A stretch of DNA of 64,000 nt from Rhodovibrio salinarum DSM 9154 (lineage in GTDB: Bacteria; Pseudomonadota; Alphaproteobacteria; Kiloniellales; Rhodovibrionaceae), in assembly GCF_000515255.1 (NCBI RefSeq), contig NZ_KI911559.1:716149-780148 (forward strand), in the 5' to 3' direction. Positions 20,207-28,870 of this stretch are shown piece after piece. Under the pieces are notes generated by a model. That model did no database searches and was not told the origin of the DNA. It was given only the letters and a program-made list of their open reading frames with translations. How positions within the stretch are numbered: the first letter of the stretch is position 1; every line of letters begins with the position of its first letter. The position numbers were made by a program, and so were the translations under genes.

Positions 20207-21607
20207 ATGAGCGAGCAACAGCAATACGATCTCGTCGTCATCGGCGGCGGGCCCGGTGGTTACGTCTGTGCCATCAAAGCCGCGCAGCTGGGCCTCAAGG
20301 TGGCCTGTGTGGAAAAGCGCGGCAGCCTCGGCGGCACCTGCCTGAACGTCGGCTGCATCCCGTCCAAGGCGCTGCTGCAATCGAGCGAGAAGTTCGAGGA
20401 GACGCAGGGCGAACTGGCCAATCATGGCATCAAGATCTCCAAGGCCGAGCTCGACCTGAAGACCATGCTGGGTCGCAAGGACGAGGTGGTGAAGTCGCTG
20501 ACCCAGGGGGTCGAGGGCCTGTTCAAGAAGAACAAGGTCACCTACATCGCCGGGACCGGGAAGATCACCGGCCAGGGCGAGGTCACGGTCGACGGCAAGG
20601 ACAAGCTCGCCGCCAAGCACATCGTGATCGCTACCGGCTCGACCCACGCCGATCTGCCGGGCGTGGAGATTGACGAGAAGAAGATCGTCTCCTCCACCGG
20701 GGCGTTGTCGTTGTCCAAGGTGCCCAAGCACATGGTGGTCATCGGCGGTGGCTACATCGGCCTGGAAATGGGCGCGGTCTGGCACCGTCTGGGCGCCGAG
20801 GTCACGGTCGTGGAATACCTGGACCGCCTGCTGCCCGGCATGGACGGCGAACTGGGCAAGAATTTCAAGCGCTTCCTGGATAAGCAGGGCTTCAACTTCA
20901 AGCTCGGCACCAAGGTGACCGGCGCCAAGACCACCAAGTCCGGCGTGACGCTGACGGTTGAGCCGGCCAAGGGCGGTGACTCCGAGGAGATCCAGGCCGA
21001 CGTCGTGCTGGTCGCGATCGGCCGCAAGCCCTTTACCGATGGGCTCGGCGCCGAAGACATGGGCATCGAGATGGACAAGCGCGGGGTGATCCAGGTCGAC
21101 GATCACTTCCGCACCAACGTCCCCGGCGTCTACGCGATCGGCGACGTGATCCCCGGCCCGATGCTGGCGCACAAGGCCGAGGAGGAAGGAGTGGCACTGG
21201 CCGAGCAGCTCGCCGGCCATGCGGGCCACGTCAACTACGAGACCTGCCCCGGCATCGTCTATACTTGGCCGGAGATCGCCTACGTCGGCCGCAGCGAGGA
21301 CGAGCTGAAGGAGCGTGGGATCGAGTACAAGGTCGGCAAGTTCTATAATGCCGCCAACTCCCGCGCCCGGGCCAATGGCTTCACCGAAGGCTTCATCAAG
21401 GTGCTGGCCGACGCCAAGACCGACCGCGTCCTGGGTGTTCACGCCATGGGCCCGGAAGCGGGCAACCTGATCCACGAGGCGGTGATGGCGATGGAGTTCC
21501 AGGCCACCAGCGAGGACATGGCCCGCGCCTTCCACGGTCACCCGACCTTGAACGAAGCGGTCAAGGAAGCCGCCATGGCGGTGACCGGCAAGCCGATCCA
21601 CAGCTAA
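20207..21607 (+). CDS. lpd: Dihydrolipoyl dehydrogenase (E3)
   Basis: This 466-residue flavoenzyme reoxidises dihydrolipoyl groups of 2-oxoacid dehydrogenase complexes with NAD+. It has FAD-binding VVIGGGPGGYVCAIKAAQ, the redox-active disulphide GGTCLNVGCIPSKALL, NAD-binding MVVIGGGYIGLEMG, the second FAD segment VYAIGDVIPGPMLAHKAEEE, and the dimer-interface HAHPTL-like HGHPTLNEAVKEA. ATG at 20207 starts the family sequence; the frame is open to 20021. No E1 or E2 gene is nearby, so which complex it serves cannot be told from here. Confidence 0.96.
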   Translation: MSEQQQYDLVVIGGGPGGYVCAIKAAQLGLKVACVEKRGSLGGTCLNVGCIPSKALLQSSEKFEETQGELANHGIKISKAELDLKTMLGRKDEVVKSLTQGVEGLFKKNKVTYIAGTGKITGQGEVTVDGKDKLAAKHIVIATGSTHADLPGVEIDEKKIVSSTGALSLSKVPKHMVVIGGGYIGLEMGAVWHRLGAEVTVVEYLDRLLPGMDGELGKNFKRFLDKQGFNFKLGTKVTGAKTTKSGVTLTVEPAKGGDSEEIQADVVLVAIGRKPFTDGLGAEDMGIEMDKRGVIQVDDHFRTNVPGVYAIGDVIPGPMLAHKAEEEGVALAEQLAGHAGHVNYETCPGIVYTWPEIAYVGRSEDELKERGIEYKVGKFYNAANSRARANGFTEGFIKVLADAKTDRVLGVHAMGPEAGNLIHEAVMAMEFQATSEDMARAFHGHPTLNEAVKEAAMAVTGKPIHS

Positions 21608-21643
21608 CCGGCCGTGTCGCCGACGTCCTACGGAGCAGATCCG

Positions 21644-21937
21644 ATGCAACGCCCGCTCGTGCTCGTCCTTGGTTGGGGCTTCACGATTTTTGGCGCCCTG
21701 GCGCTGTTCGACGACCTGCTGCAGGGCGTGTTGCTGTTGGCGCTCGGCCTTTATCTGCTGTCGTTCGAGCAGCCCTGGGTGCGCAGCCGCCGGGCGGAGC
21801 TGGAGAAGCGCTTCCCCGATGCCGCGCGGATGCTGGCGGCTGGTGAAGGCAAGCTGCGCGACCTGCACGCCAAGGTCAGCGGCGAGGCCAGGTCGCAGCC
21901 GCCGAAGGACGGGACCGGTTCCGACGCCGGGCGATGA
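21644..21937 (+). CDS. Small membrane protein, similar in layout to the next gene
   Basis: The 97-residue product has hydrophobic stretches at about residues 5-23 and 25-40 and then a charged helix with ELEKRFPDAARMLAAGEGKL. ATG at 21644 follows GGAGCAGATCCG. The membrane hairpin followed by an R-R-x-x-x-x-R-(F/Y)-P-D-x-A-R segment is shared with the next gene, suggesting old duplication. The layout recalls the PGPGW family of putative membrane proteins, but I cannot confirm it. It follows lpd closely and may be cotranscribed. Confidence 0.7.
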   Translation: MQRPLVLVLGWGFTIFGALALFDDLLQGVLLLALGLYLLSFEQPWVRSRRAELEKRFPDAARMLAAGEGKLRDLHAKVSGEARSQPPKDGTGSDAGR

Positions 21938-21991
21938 TACCGCGTCGTTCGACCGGAATCTGTAACCGGGGTGCGCTAGCCTGCAGGGCCC

Positions 21992-22291
21992 ATGGCCCCG
22001 GTCGATCCGACGTCCAGTCCCGCTGCCTCCCGGACACGCGCGCGCAAGCCGCGCCCGCTGGGCCGTCGGCTGGCTGCGGTCGGTGGGGCGCTGTTGCTTG
22101 GCACGGGGCTGGTGGTGTTCGTCACGCCCATCCCGTTCGGTGGCATCATGGTCGGCGTGGCGTTGGCCGTGCTGATCCGGGTGTCGCCGACCGCCCGGCT
22201 GGTCCGCCGCACGCTGTCCCGCCGCTATCCGGATACCGCCCGCCGGTTGGAGGCCCTGCGCCAGCGCGTGCGCGCCTACCTGCGGCGTTGA
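21992..22291 (+). CDS. Small membrane protein, PGPGW-like
   Basis: The 99-residue product has a Pro/Arg-rich cytoplasmic start, a hydrophobic hairpin (about 30-47 and 49-65, split by VTPIPFGG) and a basic helix RRTLSRRYPDTARRLEALRQ. The turn P-x-P-x-G-G and the basic tail resemble PGPGW-type proteins, which have no known function. The tail aligns by eye with that of the previous gene. It precedes the MFS gene by 22 bases. Confidence 0.7.
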   Translation: MAPVDPTSSPAASRTRARKPRPLGRRLAAVGGALLLGTGLVVFVTPIPFGGIMVGVALAVLIRVSPTARLVRRTLSRRYPDTARRLEALRQRVRAYLRR

Positions 22292-22313
22292 GTTCCCCCG
22301 CACGCGCCAGAAT

Positions 22314-23591
22314 ATGCACGGCGTTGGCCGGGCAGGCCGGGCGGCTCTGGTGAGCGTTGCCCGCATCACGGCTGTGATGTGCGTGGCTCAGCTCCTGGGC
22401 ATGCTGTCCAACGCCAGCTTTCCCGCATTGATCCCGACCTTCGTCGATGTCTGGGACCTGTCAGGGGCAACGGCCGGGTGGGTGGCCGGGATGTACTACG
22501 CCGGCTACGTCGCCGCGGTGCCGCTTCTGGTGGCCTACACCGATCGGCTGGACGCGCGGGCGATCTATCTGACCTCGCAGTTGCTGGGTCTGGTCGCCGC
22601 CGCCGGTTTCGCGCTGTTCGCCGCGGGGCCCTGGAGCGCCTCGGCGTTGCGCTTTTTCGACGGAATCGCGCTGGCCGGCACCTACATGGTCGGGGCGCGC
22701 ATGCTGTCCGACCGTGCGCCGGGGTCGTCGCGCGCGCTCGCTTTCTATACCGCGACCTTCTCGTTCGCCACGGCGGTCAGCGTGTTCGCGGCCGGGGAAA
22801 TCTCGACGATCGCCGGTTGGCCGTCGGCCTTCTGGCTGGGGGCGGTGGGGCACGGCCTCGCCGCGGTCTTGGTGTTGGTGAGCTTGCGCCCCCGTCCGCC
22901 CGCACACGCGCCCCGGGCCCACCCGCGCGACGTCCTCGATCCCCGTCCGGTGCTGCGCAACGCGCCGGCGATGGCCTACATCCTGAGCTATGCCGCGCAC
23001 ATCTGGGAGATGTTCGGGTTCCGCACCTGGCTGGTCGCCTTCCTTGGCTTCGCGTTCGTGCGTGCCGGGGCGCAGGCGGACGCCCCTAGCTTTGCTGGGC
23101 TGACGCCGACCCAGATCGCGACCGTGCTGCTGCTGCTCGGGATGCCGGCGAGTATCCTGGGGAACGAGGCAGCCGTGCGATTCGGCCGCCGGCGGGTGCT
23201 CAAGGGCGTGATGGCGAGTTCCGGGCTGCTGGCCTGTGCGCTCGGGGTGTTCGCGCTCGGGCCGGTGTGGTTGCTGCTCGCGGCGTGTGCGCTCTATGGC
23301 GTGCTGATGATGGCCGATTCGGCGGCGCTCACCGCCGGGACGGTGGCCGCCGCGGCGTCCGACCGACGCGGCGCGACGATGGCGCTGCATTCGTTGTTGG
23401 GCTTCGGGGCCGGCGTGGTCGGTCCGGCCGTCAGCGGGGTCGCGCTGGACATCGCAGGCGGGCCCGATCGTCCGGTGGCCTGGGGCGCGGCGTTCGTCGT
23501 TCTGGGCCTGGGCGGGCTGCTCGGGCCGGTGATTCTGAGTCGGTTGGGCCGGCAGGGCGATCCCGCCGACCCGTCGCGGTCGGCTATGTGA
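22314..23591 (+). CDS. MFS transporter
   Basis: This 425-residue protein is hydrophobic throughout, with about twelve predicted membrane helices and a charged central loop (RPRPPAHAPRAHPRDVLDPR, near residues 193-212). The first half has the MFS loop pattern YTDRLDARAIYLTSQ between helices 2 and 3. It most resembles the cyanate/aromatic-acid-type carriers, but no residue fixes the substrate. It is the last of a plus-strand run after lpd. Confidence 0.85.
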   Translation: MHGVGRAGRAALVSVARITAVMCVAQLLGMLSNASFPALIPTFVDVWDLSGATAGWVAGMYYAGYVAAVPLLVAYTDRLDARAIYLTSQLLGLVAAAGFALFAAGPWSASALRFFDGIALAGTYMVGARMLSDRAPGSSRALAFYTATFSFATAVSVFAAGEISTIAGWPSAFWLGAVGHGLAAVLVLVSLRPRPPAHAPRAHPRDVLDPRPVLRNAPAMAYILSYAAHIWEMFGFRTWLVAFLGFAFVRAGAQADAPSFAGLTPTQIATVLLLLGMPASILGNEAAVRFGRRRVLKGVMASSGLLACALGVFALGPVWLLLAACALYGVLMMADSAALTAGTVAAAASDRRGATMALHSLLGFGAGVVGPAVSGVALDIAGGPDRPVAWGAAFVVLGLGGLLGPVILSRLGRQGDPADPSRSAM

Positions 23592-23716
23592 GAGGCTGCC
23601 TGCCCTAGACGGGCCGCGGGCGGGGTGCCATAGTCCGCGCCAGATCAACAGGCGACCTGACCCGCCCTGTCGCGAGTGCGAACGGGGCGCGCGACACGAG
23701 AGTCAGACCCGGACCC

Positions 23717-24097
23717 ATGCGAAACAGTCTTGTCACCCGGCTCTACACCCGGCGCTACGGCATCTACGTCGGCGAGGACCAGTTCGGCAACCAGTACTAC
23801 CGCAACCCGAACGCCCACCGGGCGCCGGGCCTGCTGTCGTCCAGCGAGAAGCGCTGGGTGCTGTACAACGGCGACCCGGAGGCTTCGCGCGTGCCGCCGG
23901 CTTGGCATGCCTGGCTGCATCACATCACCGAGGAACCGCCGACCCAGGGCGGCGTGCCCGACCGCAAGCCGTGGGAAAAGGAGCATACGCCGAACCGCAC
24001 CATGACCGCGGAGGCGTATCGGCCCCCAGGGCACACGCTGCGCGGTGGCAAGCGCGCGCGCGGCACCGGCGATTATGAGCCCTGGCTGCCATCCTAA
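23717..24097 (+). CDS. NDUFA12-family NADH dehydrogenase accessory protein
   Basis: The 126-residue protein carries the NDUFA12 (B17.2) signature: VGEDQFGNQYYRNP, then RWVLYNGDPEASRVPPAWHA and WLHHITEE. The family is an accessory subunit or assembly factor of respiratory complex I in mitochondria and alphaproteobacteria. A charged C-terminal tail ends DYEPWLPS, as is common. In relatives the next gene is usually mlaD; here a low-GC insert of about 350 bases intervenes. Confidence 0.92.
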   Translation: MRNSLVTRLYTRRYGIYVGEDQFGNQYYRNPNAHRAPGLLSSSEKRWVLYNGDPEASRVPPAWHAWLHHITEEPPTQGGVPDRKPWEKEHTPNRTMTAEAYRPPGHTLRGGKRARGTGDYEPWLPS

Positions 24098-24143
24098 GAA
24101 ATTCCACTTAGTGTGAGAGCGTAAAAAAGATTCGGGGTGCAGA

Positions 24144-24401
24144 GTGAAAGTCAGTGAGTTTGAAGCCAAAGCCTGGGAAGTTGATGGGGTTGCAATTGTT
24201 GTCCGTGCCCCAAAAGATGCTGAGGTGGGTGAATTTCACTGGGGACGAGCCCTTGGCGGTGATTCCAGAGTGACCGAATGGCTTGAAGGTAGGATTTACG
24301 CTAAGCTTAACGGTTGCGATGCTGAGGTGCTATCTGGTTCGGGTAGACGTCCCAACGGTAACACGAAAATGCGTTCCTTGCGTGAATCGTACAATTACTG
24401 A
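24144..24401 (+). CDS. Hypothetical protein in a low-GC insert
   Basis: An 85-residue frame starts at GTG 24144 behind GGGGTGCAGA. I do not recognise the product: it is mixed charge with no membrane helix or signal peptide, and its Ser/Arg-rich end is SGSGRRPNGNTKMRSLRESY. Base composition is close to 50% GC, well below the flanking genes, and codon use is AT-tolerant (for example AAA, GAT, GTT). This and its position between two usually adjacent genes suggest transfer. It may instead be a remnant. Confidence 0.45.
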   Translation: MKVSEFEAKAWEVDGVAIVVRAPKDAEVGEFHWGRALGGDSRVTEWLEGRIYAKLNGCDAEVLSGSGRRPNGNTKMRSLRESYNY

Positions 24402-24479
24402 TGCTCGTTTAAATTCAAGGGCTCGCAGTTAAAATCCAGGGTTAATACTCGCTCTACAGGCTTCAGGACACCTACTCAT

Positions 24480-24995
24480 ATGCGCCGCAACATTATCGAG
24501 ACCATCATGGGCGCCGCGGTGATCCTGGTCGCCGTGGGCTTCGTCGTGTTTGCCTTCTCCGCGACCGGTGTCGGGTCGTCGGTCGATGGCTACCGTGTGA
24601 CCGCGCGTTTCGATAACGCGCAGGGTGTGACCCCGGGCACGGATGTGCGGATGGCCGGCGTCAAGATCGGCGCCGTGGTGGCGCAACGGCTGAACACCGA
24701 GACCTACTTCGCCGAGGTCGAGCTGGCGATCCAGGAGGATATCCGGCTGCCGCAGGATACCAGCGCCCGGATCGTTCCGGAGGGTCTGTTGGGTGGCAAC
24801 TACGTCAACCTGGAGCCCGGCGGGGCGGAGGCAACGATCCCGGACGGTGGGCAGATCCAGTACACGCAAGGCGCGGTCAACCTGATCGACCTGATCGGCC
24901 GCTTTATGTTCTCAAGCGGCGGGGACTCTGGCGGTTCCGGGAGCGGTGGCAGCGGCAGTGTTCCGGGCGGCGGCGCCGTTCCGGGCGGCAACTAG
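24480..24995 (+). CDS. mlaD: MlaD-type MCE protein, outer-membrane lipid asymmetry
   Basis: The 171-residue protein has one N-terminal membrane anchor (residues 6-28) and one MCE domain (about 38-118) with GVTPGTDVRMAGVKIGAV and ARIVPEGLLGGNYVNLEPGG. The tail is Gly/Ser-rich. MlaD forms the periplasmic hexameric ring of the MlaFEDB phospholipid transporter. No mlaE, mlaF or mlaB is next to it, as in other alphaproteobacteria where mlaD sits apart. The start at 24480 is the only ATG at the anchor. Confidence 0.92.
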   Translation: MRRNIIETIMGAAVILVAVGFVVFAFSATGVGSSVDGYRVTARFDNAQGVTPGTDVRMAGVKIGAVVAQRLNTETYFAEVELAIQEDIRLPQDTSARIVPEGLLGGNYVNLEPGGAEATIPDGGQIQYTQGAVNLIDLIGRFMFSSGGDSGGSGSGGSGSVPGGGAVPGGN

Positions 24996-25008
24996 CCGCC
25001 GCCGCGTG

Positions 25009-25800
25009 ATGGGCGACTCGGTCGACAGCCTGGGCGATGGCCCGGTTGCACAGCACTGGAATCCCGAGCGCTACCAGCGGGAGGCCGGGTTCGTCGCGGA
25101 GTTGGGCCGGCCGCTGCTGACCCTACTCGCCGCCCAGACGGGCGCGCGTGTCCTCGACCTCGGTTGCGGCGACGGACGCTTGACGTTGGAGGTCGCGGCC
25201 GGCGGCGCCCAGGTCACTGGCGTTGACCTCAGCCCCGACCTGGTGGCGACCGCGCGGGGGCGCGGCCTCGACGTACAGGTCGCGGACGCCGCCGCGCTGC
25301 CCTATCCCGACGCCAGTTTCGATGCGGTGCTGTCGAACGCTGCCTTGCACTGGATGACCGCGCCGGAGCCGGTACTGGGCGAGGTTGCCCGCGTGCTCAA
25401 GCCCGGGGGCCGTTTCGTCGGCGAGATGGGCGGGGCAGGCAACGTCGCCGCGATCGTGGGCGCGATCACGAATGCGTTGGCCCAGCGTGGGATTGAGGTG
25501 ACCCGCGCCTATCCCTGGTATTTCCCGACCCTGGCGCAGTACCGCGCGCAGTTGGAGGCCGCCGGCTTTACGGTTGACACGATCGAACGGTTCGCCCGTC
25601 CGACCGATCTTCCGGCCGACATCACCGGCTGGTTGGCAACCTTCGCCGAGAGCTTCCTGTCGCTGGTTCCGGCATCGCAACGCGACCAACTCGTCGGCGA
25701 TATCCGCGATGCGCTGGAACCGTCGCTGAAGCAAGCCGACGGGCGCTGGGCGGCGGACTACGTGCGCTTGCGGTTCAGCGCCCATAAAGCCGCCACATAG
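25009..25800 (+). CDS. Class I SAM-dependent methyltransferase
   Basis: The 263-residue protein has the SAM-binding motif I VLDLGCGDGRLTLEVA, an acidic motif II (VTGVDLSPDLVATA), and FDAVLSNAALHWMTAPEPVL, which is typical of trans-aconitate/malonyl-CoA-type small-molecule methyltransferases. The substrate is not evident. It begins 14 bases after mlaD; GTG at 25006 is an alternative start adjacent to the ATG. Confidence 0.85.
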   Translation: MGDSVDSLGDGPVAQHWNPERYQREAGFVAELGRPLLTLLAAQTGARVLDLGCGDGRLTLEVAAGGAQVTGVDLSPDLVATARGRGLDVQVADAAALPYPDASFDAVLSNAALHWMTAPEPVLGEVARVLKPGGRFVGEMGGAGNVAAIVGAITNALAQRGIEVTRAYPWYFPTLAQYRAQLEAAGFTVDTIERFARPTDLPADITGWLATFAESFLSLVPASQRDQLVGDIRDALEPSLKQADGRWAADYVRLRFSAHKAAT

Positions 25801-25888
25801 CCGGGGCATCGACGTCGCTTGTGCCCGTAGACGTATCCGCCTACCTCTGCCGGGCAGAAGCCCTTATGCGAACGGGAGAACGCCTGTG

Positions 25889-26155
25889 ATGGCGCAGGTC
25901 CGCGACAGCCAGTTCCCCACCTGGACGCAGCCGGACGGTCAACCGGTCGGCTGTCGGGACAAGATCAAGGTTCTGAACGAGAACCTGGAGGAGGTCCGTG
26001 AGATGGCACAGGACGCGCTGGAGGATGCCATCCTGATGGGGTGTGACGAGGGCCAGGTCCGTCAGGTGCTGCACCAGTTGATGGACGGGTTGGAGAACCC
26101 TTACGCCAGCACGGCCGGTGAGACTTCCGGCGGATCGGATACGGAGCAATCGTGA
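25889..26155 (+). CDS. Small conserved-looking protein before the DUF2155 gene
   Basis: The 88-residue product has an amphipathic acidic helix (about 30-70, with LNENLEEVREMAQDALEDAI) and no membrane segment. ATG 25889 (or the adjoining GTG 25886) follows CGGGAGAACG. Its stop overlaps the next start (TGATG), so the pair is coupled. I do not recognise a family. Confidence 0.65.
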   Translation: MAQVRDSQFPTWTQPDGQPVGCRDKIKVLNENLEEVREMAQDALEDAILMGCDEGQVRQVLHQLMDGLENPYASTAGETSGGSDTEQS

Positions 26156-26601
26156 TGGCCGGGGTTGTGCGTTGTCTAAGCGTTGCCGTCGCCAGCGCGT
26201 TGTGCACCCTCGCGCTTGCCGGGCCCGTCGCGGCGGCGGAAGCGAAGGTCGTCGTCCTGCAGGGGCTGGACAAGGTAACCGCGCGCACCGACACCTTCGA
26301 GGTGCCGGTCGGGTCCGCCCACCGCTTCGGCACGCTGGAGATCACGGTGGATCACTGCTGGAAGGCGCCGCCGGAGGAGCCGCCGGAGAACAAGGCGTTC
26401 CTGGAGATCGTCGACATCCGCCCGGACCGGGAGCCGAAGACGGTCTTCACGGGATGGATGTTCTCATCCTCCCCGGCGCTCAACGCGCTGGAACACCCGG
26501 TCTACGACGTCTGGGTGGAGACCTGTAAGATGCAGGCGGGGCCATCTGGAGACGAAGACCAGCCGCCCAAGCCGGACGAGGTGCCAGGACGTTCGGAGTG
26601 A
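26155..26601 (+). CDS. DUF2155 secreted protein
   Basis: The 148-residue protein has a signal peptide (cleavage near LAGPVAAAEA) and a DUF2155 core: LQGLDKVTARTDTFEVPVG, LEITVDHCWKAPPEEPPEN, GWMFSSSPALNALEHPVYDV and WVETCK. Two conserved Cys may form a disulphide. The family is alphaproteobacterial, periplasmic, and of unknown function. It is often found near mlaD and aat, as here. Confidence 0.9.
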   Translation: MAGVVRCLSVAVASALCTLALAGPVAAAEAKVVVLQGLDKVTARTDTFEVPVGSAHRFGTLEITVDHCWKAPPEEPPENKAFLEIVDIRPDREPKTVFTGWMFSSSPALNALEHPVYDVWVETCKMQAGPSGDEDQPPKPDEVPGRSE

Positions 26602-26706
26602 GGGTCAGATAAGACGCAGATTCCGAGGCAAATTACTGACCGGAAGTGTGCTCTCAGTACAGTGGTAGGGGTGCCACAAATTGAGGCACATCCATCTTGC
26701 CACTGC

Positions 26707-27261
26707 TTATTCGAATAAATCGGGGGTTTTAGTTTGGGGGCGGTTTTCGTGAATTTTCTGGCTCAGATGTCGGGATTTTCCTTGGATATCGCTTAATCTC
26801 TCACTCATTTGACGGCCAAAATTATCATCGCCGAAAGCGCCGCCAGATCTATCTAAATCGAAGTTGTGATCATATATAAGACTATTAATTTTTAATGCTG
26901 CCCTTGCTAAATCCTGATCTATCAAAGACATAAATTTCCAATCTTTCGTAGAGTCAGGCGGTGAAAGTTTCATTCTTGCCTTGATTTTATCTCCAATTTG
27001 AGCGTTTTCAGCTTTGGCTGCCCTAATGGTCCCACAGCCATTTTTAGCTCGCTTCGAGATGAGAGATAAATCTTCTGCGAGTTCAAGGCATCTCAGGTTC
27101 ACGAGCTGTACTTCCTCTCGCTCTTGTTTTTGTCTCTCAGCTCGTACAGAAATATGTGTTGATTTATAAATTAAAAAAGCTGTTATGCATGCCCCGATAA
27201 TCGCGAGGATTCCGGTCATTAAGTTTTGGAATTCTTTGATAAAAGCTATGATTTCTATCAT
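26707..27261 (-). CDS. Membrane-anchored hypothetical protein, low-GC insert
   Basis: The 184-residue product has one N-terminal membrane helix (about 14-34, GILAIIGACITAFLIY), then a long charged, helix-rich region with coiled-coil character (SVRAERQKQEREEVQLVNL). I do not recognise a family. Its DNA is about 40% GC with codons such as ATA, AAA and TTT, very unlike both neighbours, and it interrupts the DUF2155-yciB interval. This strongly suggests recent acquisition. No transposase, integrase or direct repeat was visible at the edges. Confidence 0.6.
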   Translation of the reverse strand: MIEIIAFIKEFQNLMTGILAIIGACITAFLIYKSTHISVRAERQKQEREEVQLVNLRCLELAEDLSLISKRAKNGCGTIRAAKAENAQIGDKIKARMKLSPPDSTKDWKFMSLIDQDLARAALKINSLIYDHNFDLDRSGGAFGDDNFGRQMSERLSDIQGKSRHLSQKIHENRPQTKTPDLFE

Positions 27262-27298
27262 GTGAGTTTTTCGAGATAATGAGCATTTGTCTGGTGAT

Positions 27299-27868
27299 CT
27301 AGCCCGCCTCTTCCTCGACCTTCTCGCGGGTCATCAACGGCATCTGGGCCATCGCGAACACAATGGTCAGGCCGAGCAGGCCGAACACCTTGAAGCTGAC
27401 CCAGAAGTCGGTCGACTGGGTGCGCCAGACCACCTCGTTCAGGACCGCCATCGCGGCGAAGAATACGCCCCAGCGGAAGGTCAACTGGCGCCAGCCGCGT
27501 TCGGTGATCGTCCAGGGCATCGCCATGCCCAGGACCGGTTTGAGCAACGCCCGGCCGAACGCGAGGCCGCCCAGGAGGACGACCGCGAAGATCGCCTGTA
27601 CGATTGTCGGCTTCATCTTGATGAACGTCGGATCGTTGAGGGCGAGCGTCAGGCCGCCGAACACCGTCACGATCCCCGCGGTGATCAGGGGCAGCTTGGG
27701 CACGGTCCGCTGGATGCCCAGCGACAGGCCCAGCACCAGCACGGTCGCCACGATCAGGGCGGCCGTGGCGGCCATCAGCCCGTCGATCACATAGGCGGCG
27801 AAGAAGACGGCCAGGGGGCCGTAGTCGATCGTCGGCCGGAGCCAGGCGGGGGTGCGCTGTTCGCTCAA
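27299..27868 (-). CDS. yciB: YciB/IspA-type inner membrane protein (septation family)
   Basis: The 189-residue protein has about five membrane helices and family segments DYGPLAVFFAAY, LNDPTFIKMKPTI, and RWGVFFAAMAVLNEVVWR followed by WVSFKVFGLLGLTIVFA. YciB is an inner membrane protein linked to envelope integrity and division. The start is TTG 27868, overlapping the stop of the upstream regulator gene (TTGA); no ATG lies near the family N-terminus. Confidence 0.92.
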   Translation of the reverse strand: MSEQRTPAWLRPTIDYGPLAVFFAAYVIDGLMAATAALIVATVLVLGLSLGIQRTVPKLPLITAGIVTVFGGLTLALNDPTFIKMKPTIVQAIFAVVLLGGLAFGRALLKPVLGMAMPWTITERGWRQLTFRWGVFFAAMAVLNEVVWRTQSTDFWVSFKVFGLLGLTIVFAMAQMPLMTREKVEEEAG

Positions 27869-28863
27869 CTGAGGGCCTCGCTGTCGGATGGCTTGGCCGG
27901 CACGTCGGCCGGGTCCTGACCCCGCTCTTCGCGCGTGGCCGCCATCTCGTCAAGCAGCCAGTCACGGAAGGCGCGCACGCGGCGCAGCTTCAGCTTCGCT
28001 TTGGGGGCTACGATCCAGTAGGAAAAGCCGGTGCCAGCCGTGTTGCCGGCGCCCGCTTCGTGCGCGTCGAACGGCGCGACGAGCCGGCCGGCGGCCAGAT
28101 CGTCTTCCATCAGCACGCGCGCCGCCAGCGCCACGCCCTGGTCCTGGAGAGCGGCTTGCACGGCGTATTCGGTATGGTTGAAACGCGGACCGCGGCGGCT
28201 GTCGATGTTCGAGACGCCGGCGCTGCGGAGCCACTCGCCCCAGTCCGGATCGGTCGCACCGCTGCCCCAACTGGTGTGGATCAGGGTGCGGTTGGCCAGG
28301 TCCGCCGGCTGCTTGAGCGGCGGATCGGCGTACGCGACGGCCGGGCTGCACACCGGGATGACGTCGCCGGATGCGAGCCGGATCGCCTCCAACCCCGGAT
28401 AGCCGCCCGTACCGTAACGCAGGCCGAGATCGATGTCCTGATCCCGGCTGAAGTCGACGACCGTACCGGTCGCATCCAGGCGCACGTCGATTTCCGGATG
28501 CTGTCGGCGGAAACGGTCGAGGCGCGGGACCAGCCATTTCGACGACAAGGACGGCACGGCGGAGACGGTGAGTAGGTGCTGGTTGGCTTCGCTGGCGTCC
28601 CGCAGCCCCTCCACCGCCTCGGCCAGGTGCTCGAAGGCCGCCCGAATCTCCGGCAGCGCCCGCTGGCCGGCATCGGTCAACAGCAGGGTGCGCGGCTCGC
28701 GGCGGAACAGTTGGACCTGTAGATGCTCCTCCAGTCCTTTAATCTGGTGACTGATCGCCGCAGGCGTGACGTTCAGTTCCTGCGCGGCCTTGGAGAACGA
28801 CAGGTGGCGGCCGGCGGCTTCGAAGGCGCGCAGGCCGTTGAGCGGGGGCAGGGCGCGCGGCAT
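27865..28863 (-). CDS. LysR-type regulator, GcvA-like
   Basis: The 332-residue regulator opens with PPLNGLRAFEAAGRHLSFSK and a helix-turn-helix AAQELNVTPAAISHQIKGLE, the GcvA subgroup pattern, followed by a periplasmic-binding-like effector domain. ATG 28863 sits 8 bases after AAAGGG; a TTG at 28878 is the alternative. It overlaps yciB downstream and is divergent from a small DUF1127-like gene. Its own ribosome-binding site lies in the left arm of a perfect 16-bp inverted repeat (28871-28991). Target and effector cannot be deduced. Confidence 0.9.
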   Translation of the reverse strand: MPRALPPLNGLRAFEAAGRHLSFSKAAQELNVTPAAISHQIKGLEEHLQVQLFRREPRTLLLTDAGQRALPEIRAAFEHLAEAVEGLRDASEANQHLLTVSAVPSLSSKWLVPRLDRFRRQHPEIDVRLDATGTVVDFSRDQDIDLGLRYGTGGYPGLEAIRLASGDVIPVCSPAVAYADPPLKQPADLANRTLIHTSWGSGATDPDWGEWLRSAGVSNIDSRRGPRFNHTEYAVQAALQDQGVALAARVLMEDDLAAGRLVAPFDAHEAGAGNTAGTGFSYWIVAPKAKLKLRRVRAFRDWLLDEMAATREERGQDPADVPAKPSDSEALS

Positions 28864-28870
28864 CTCGGAC

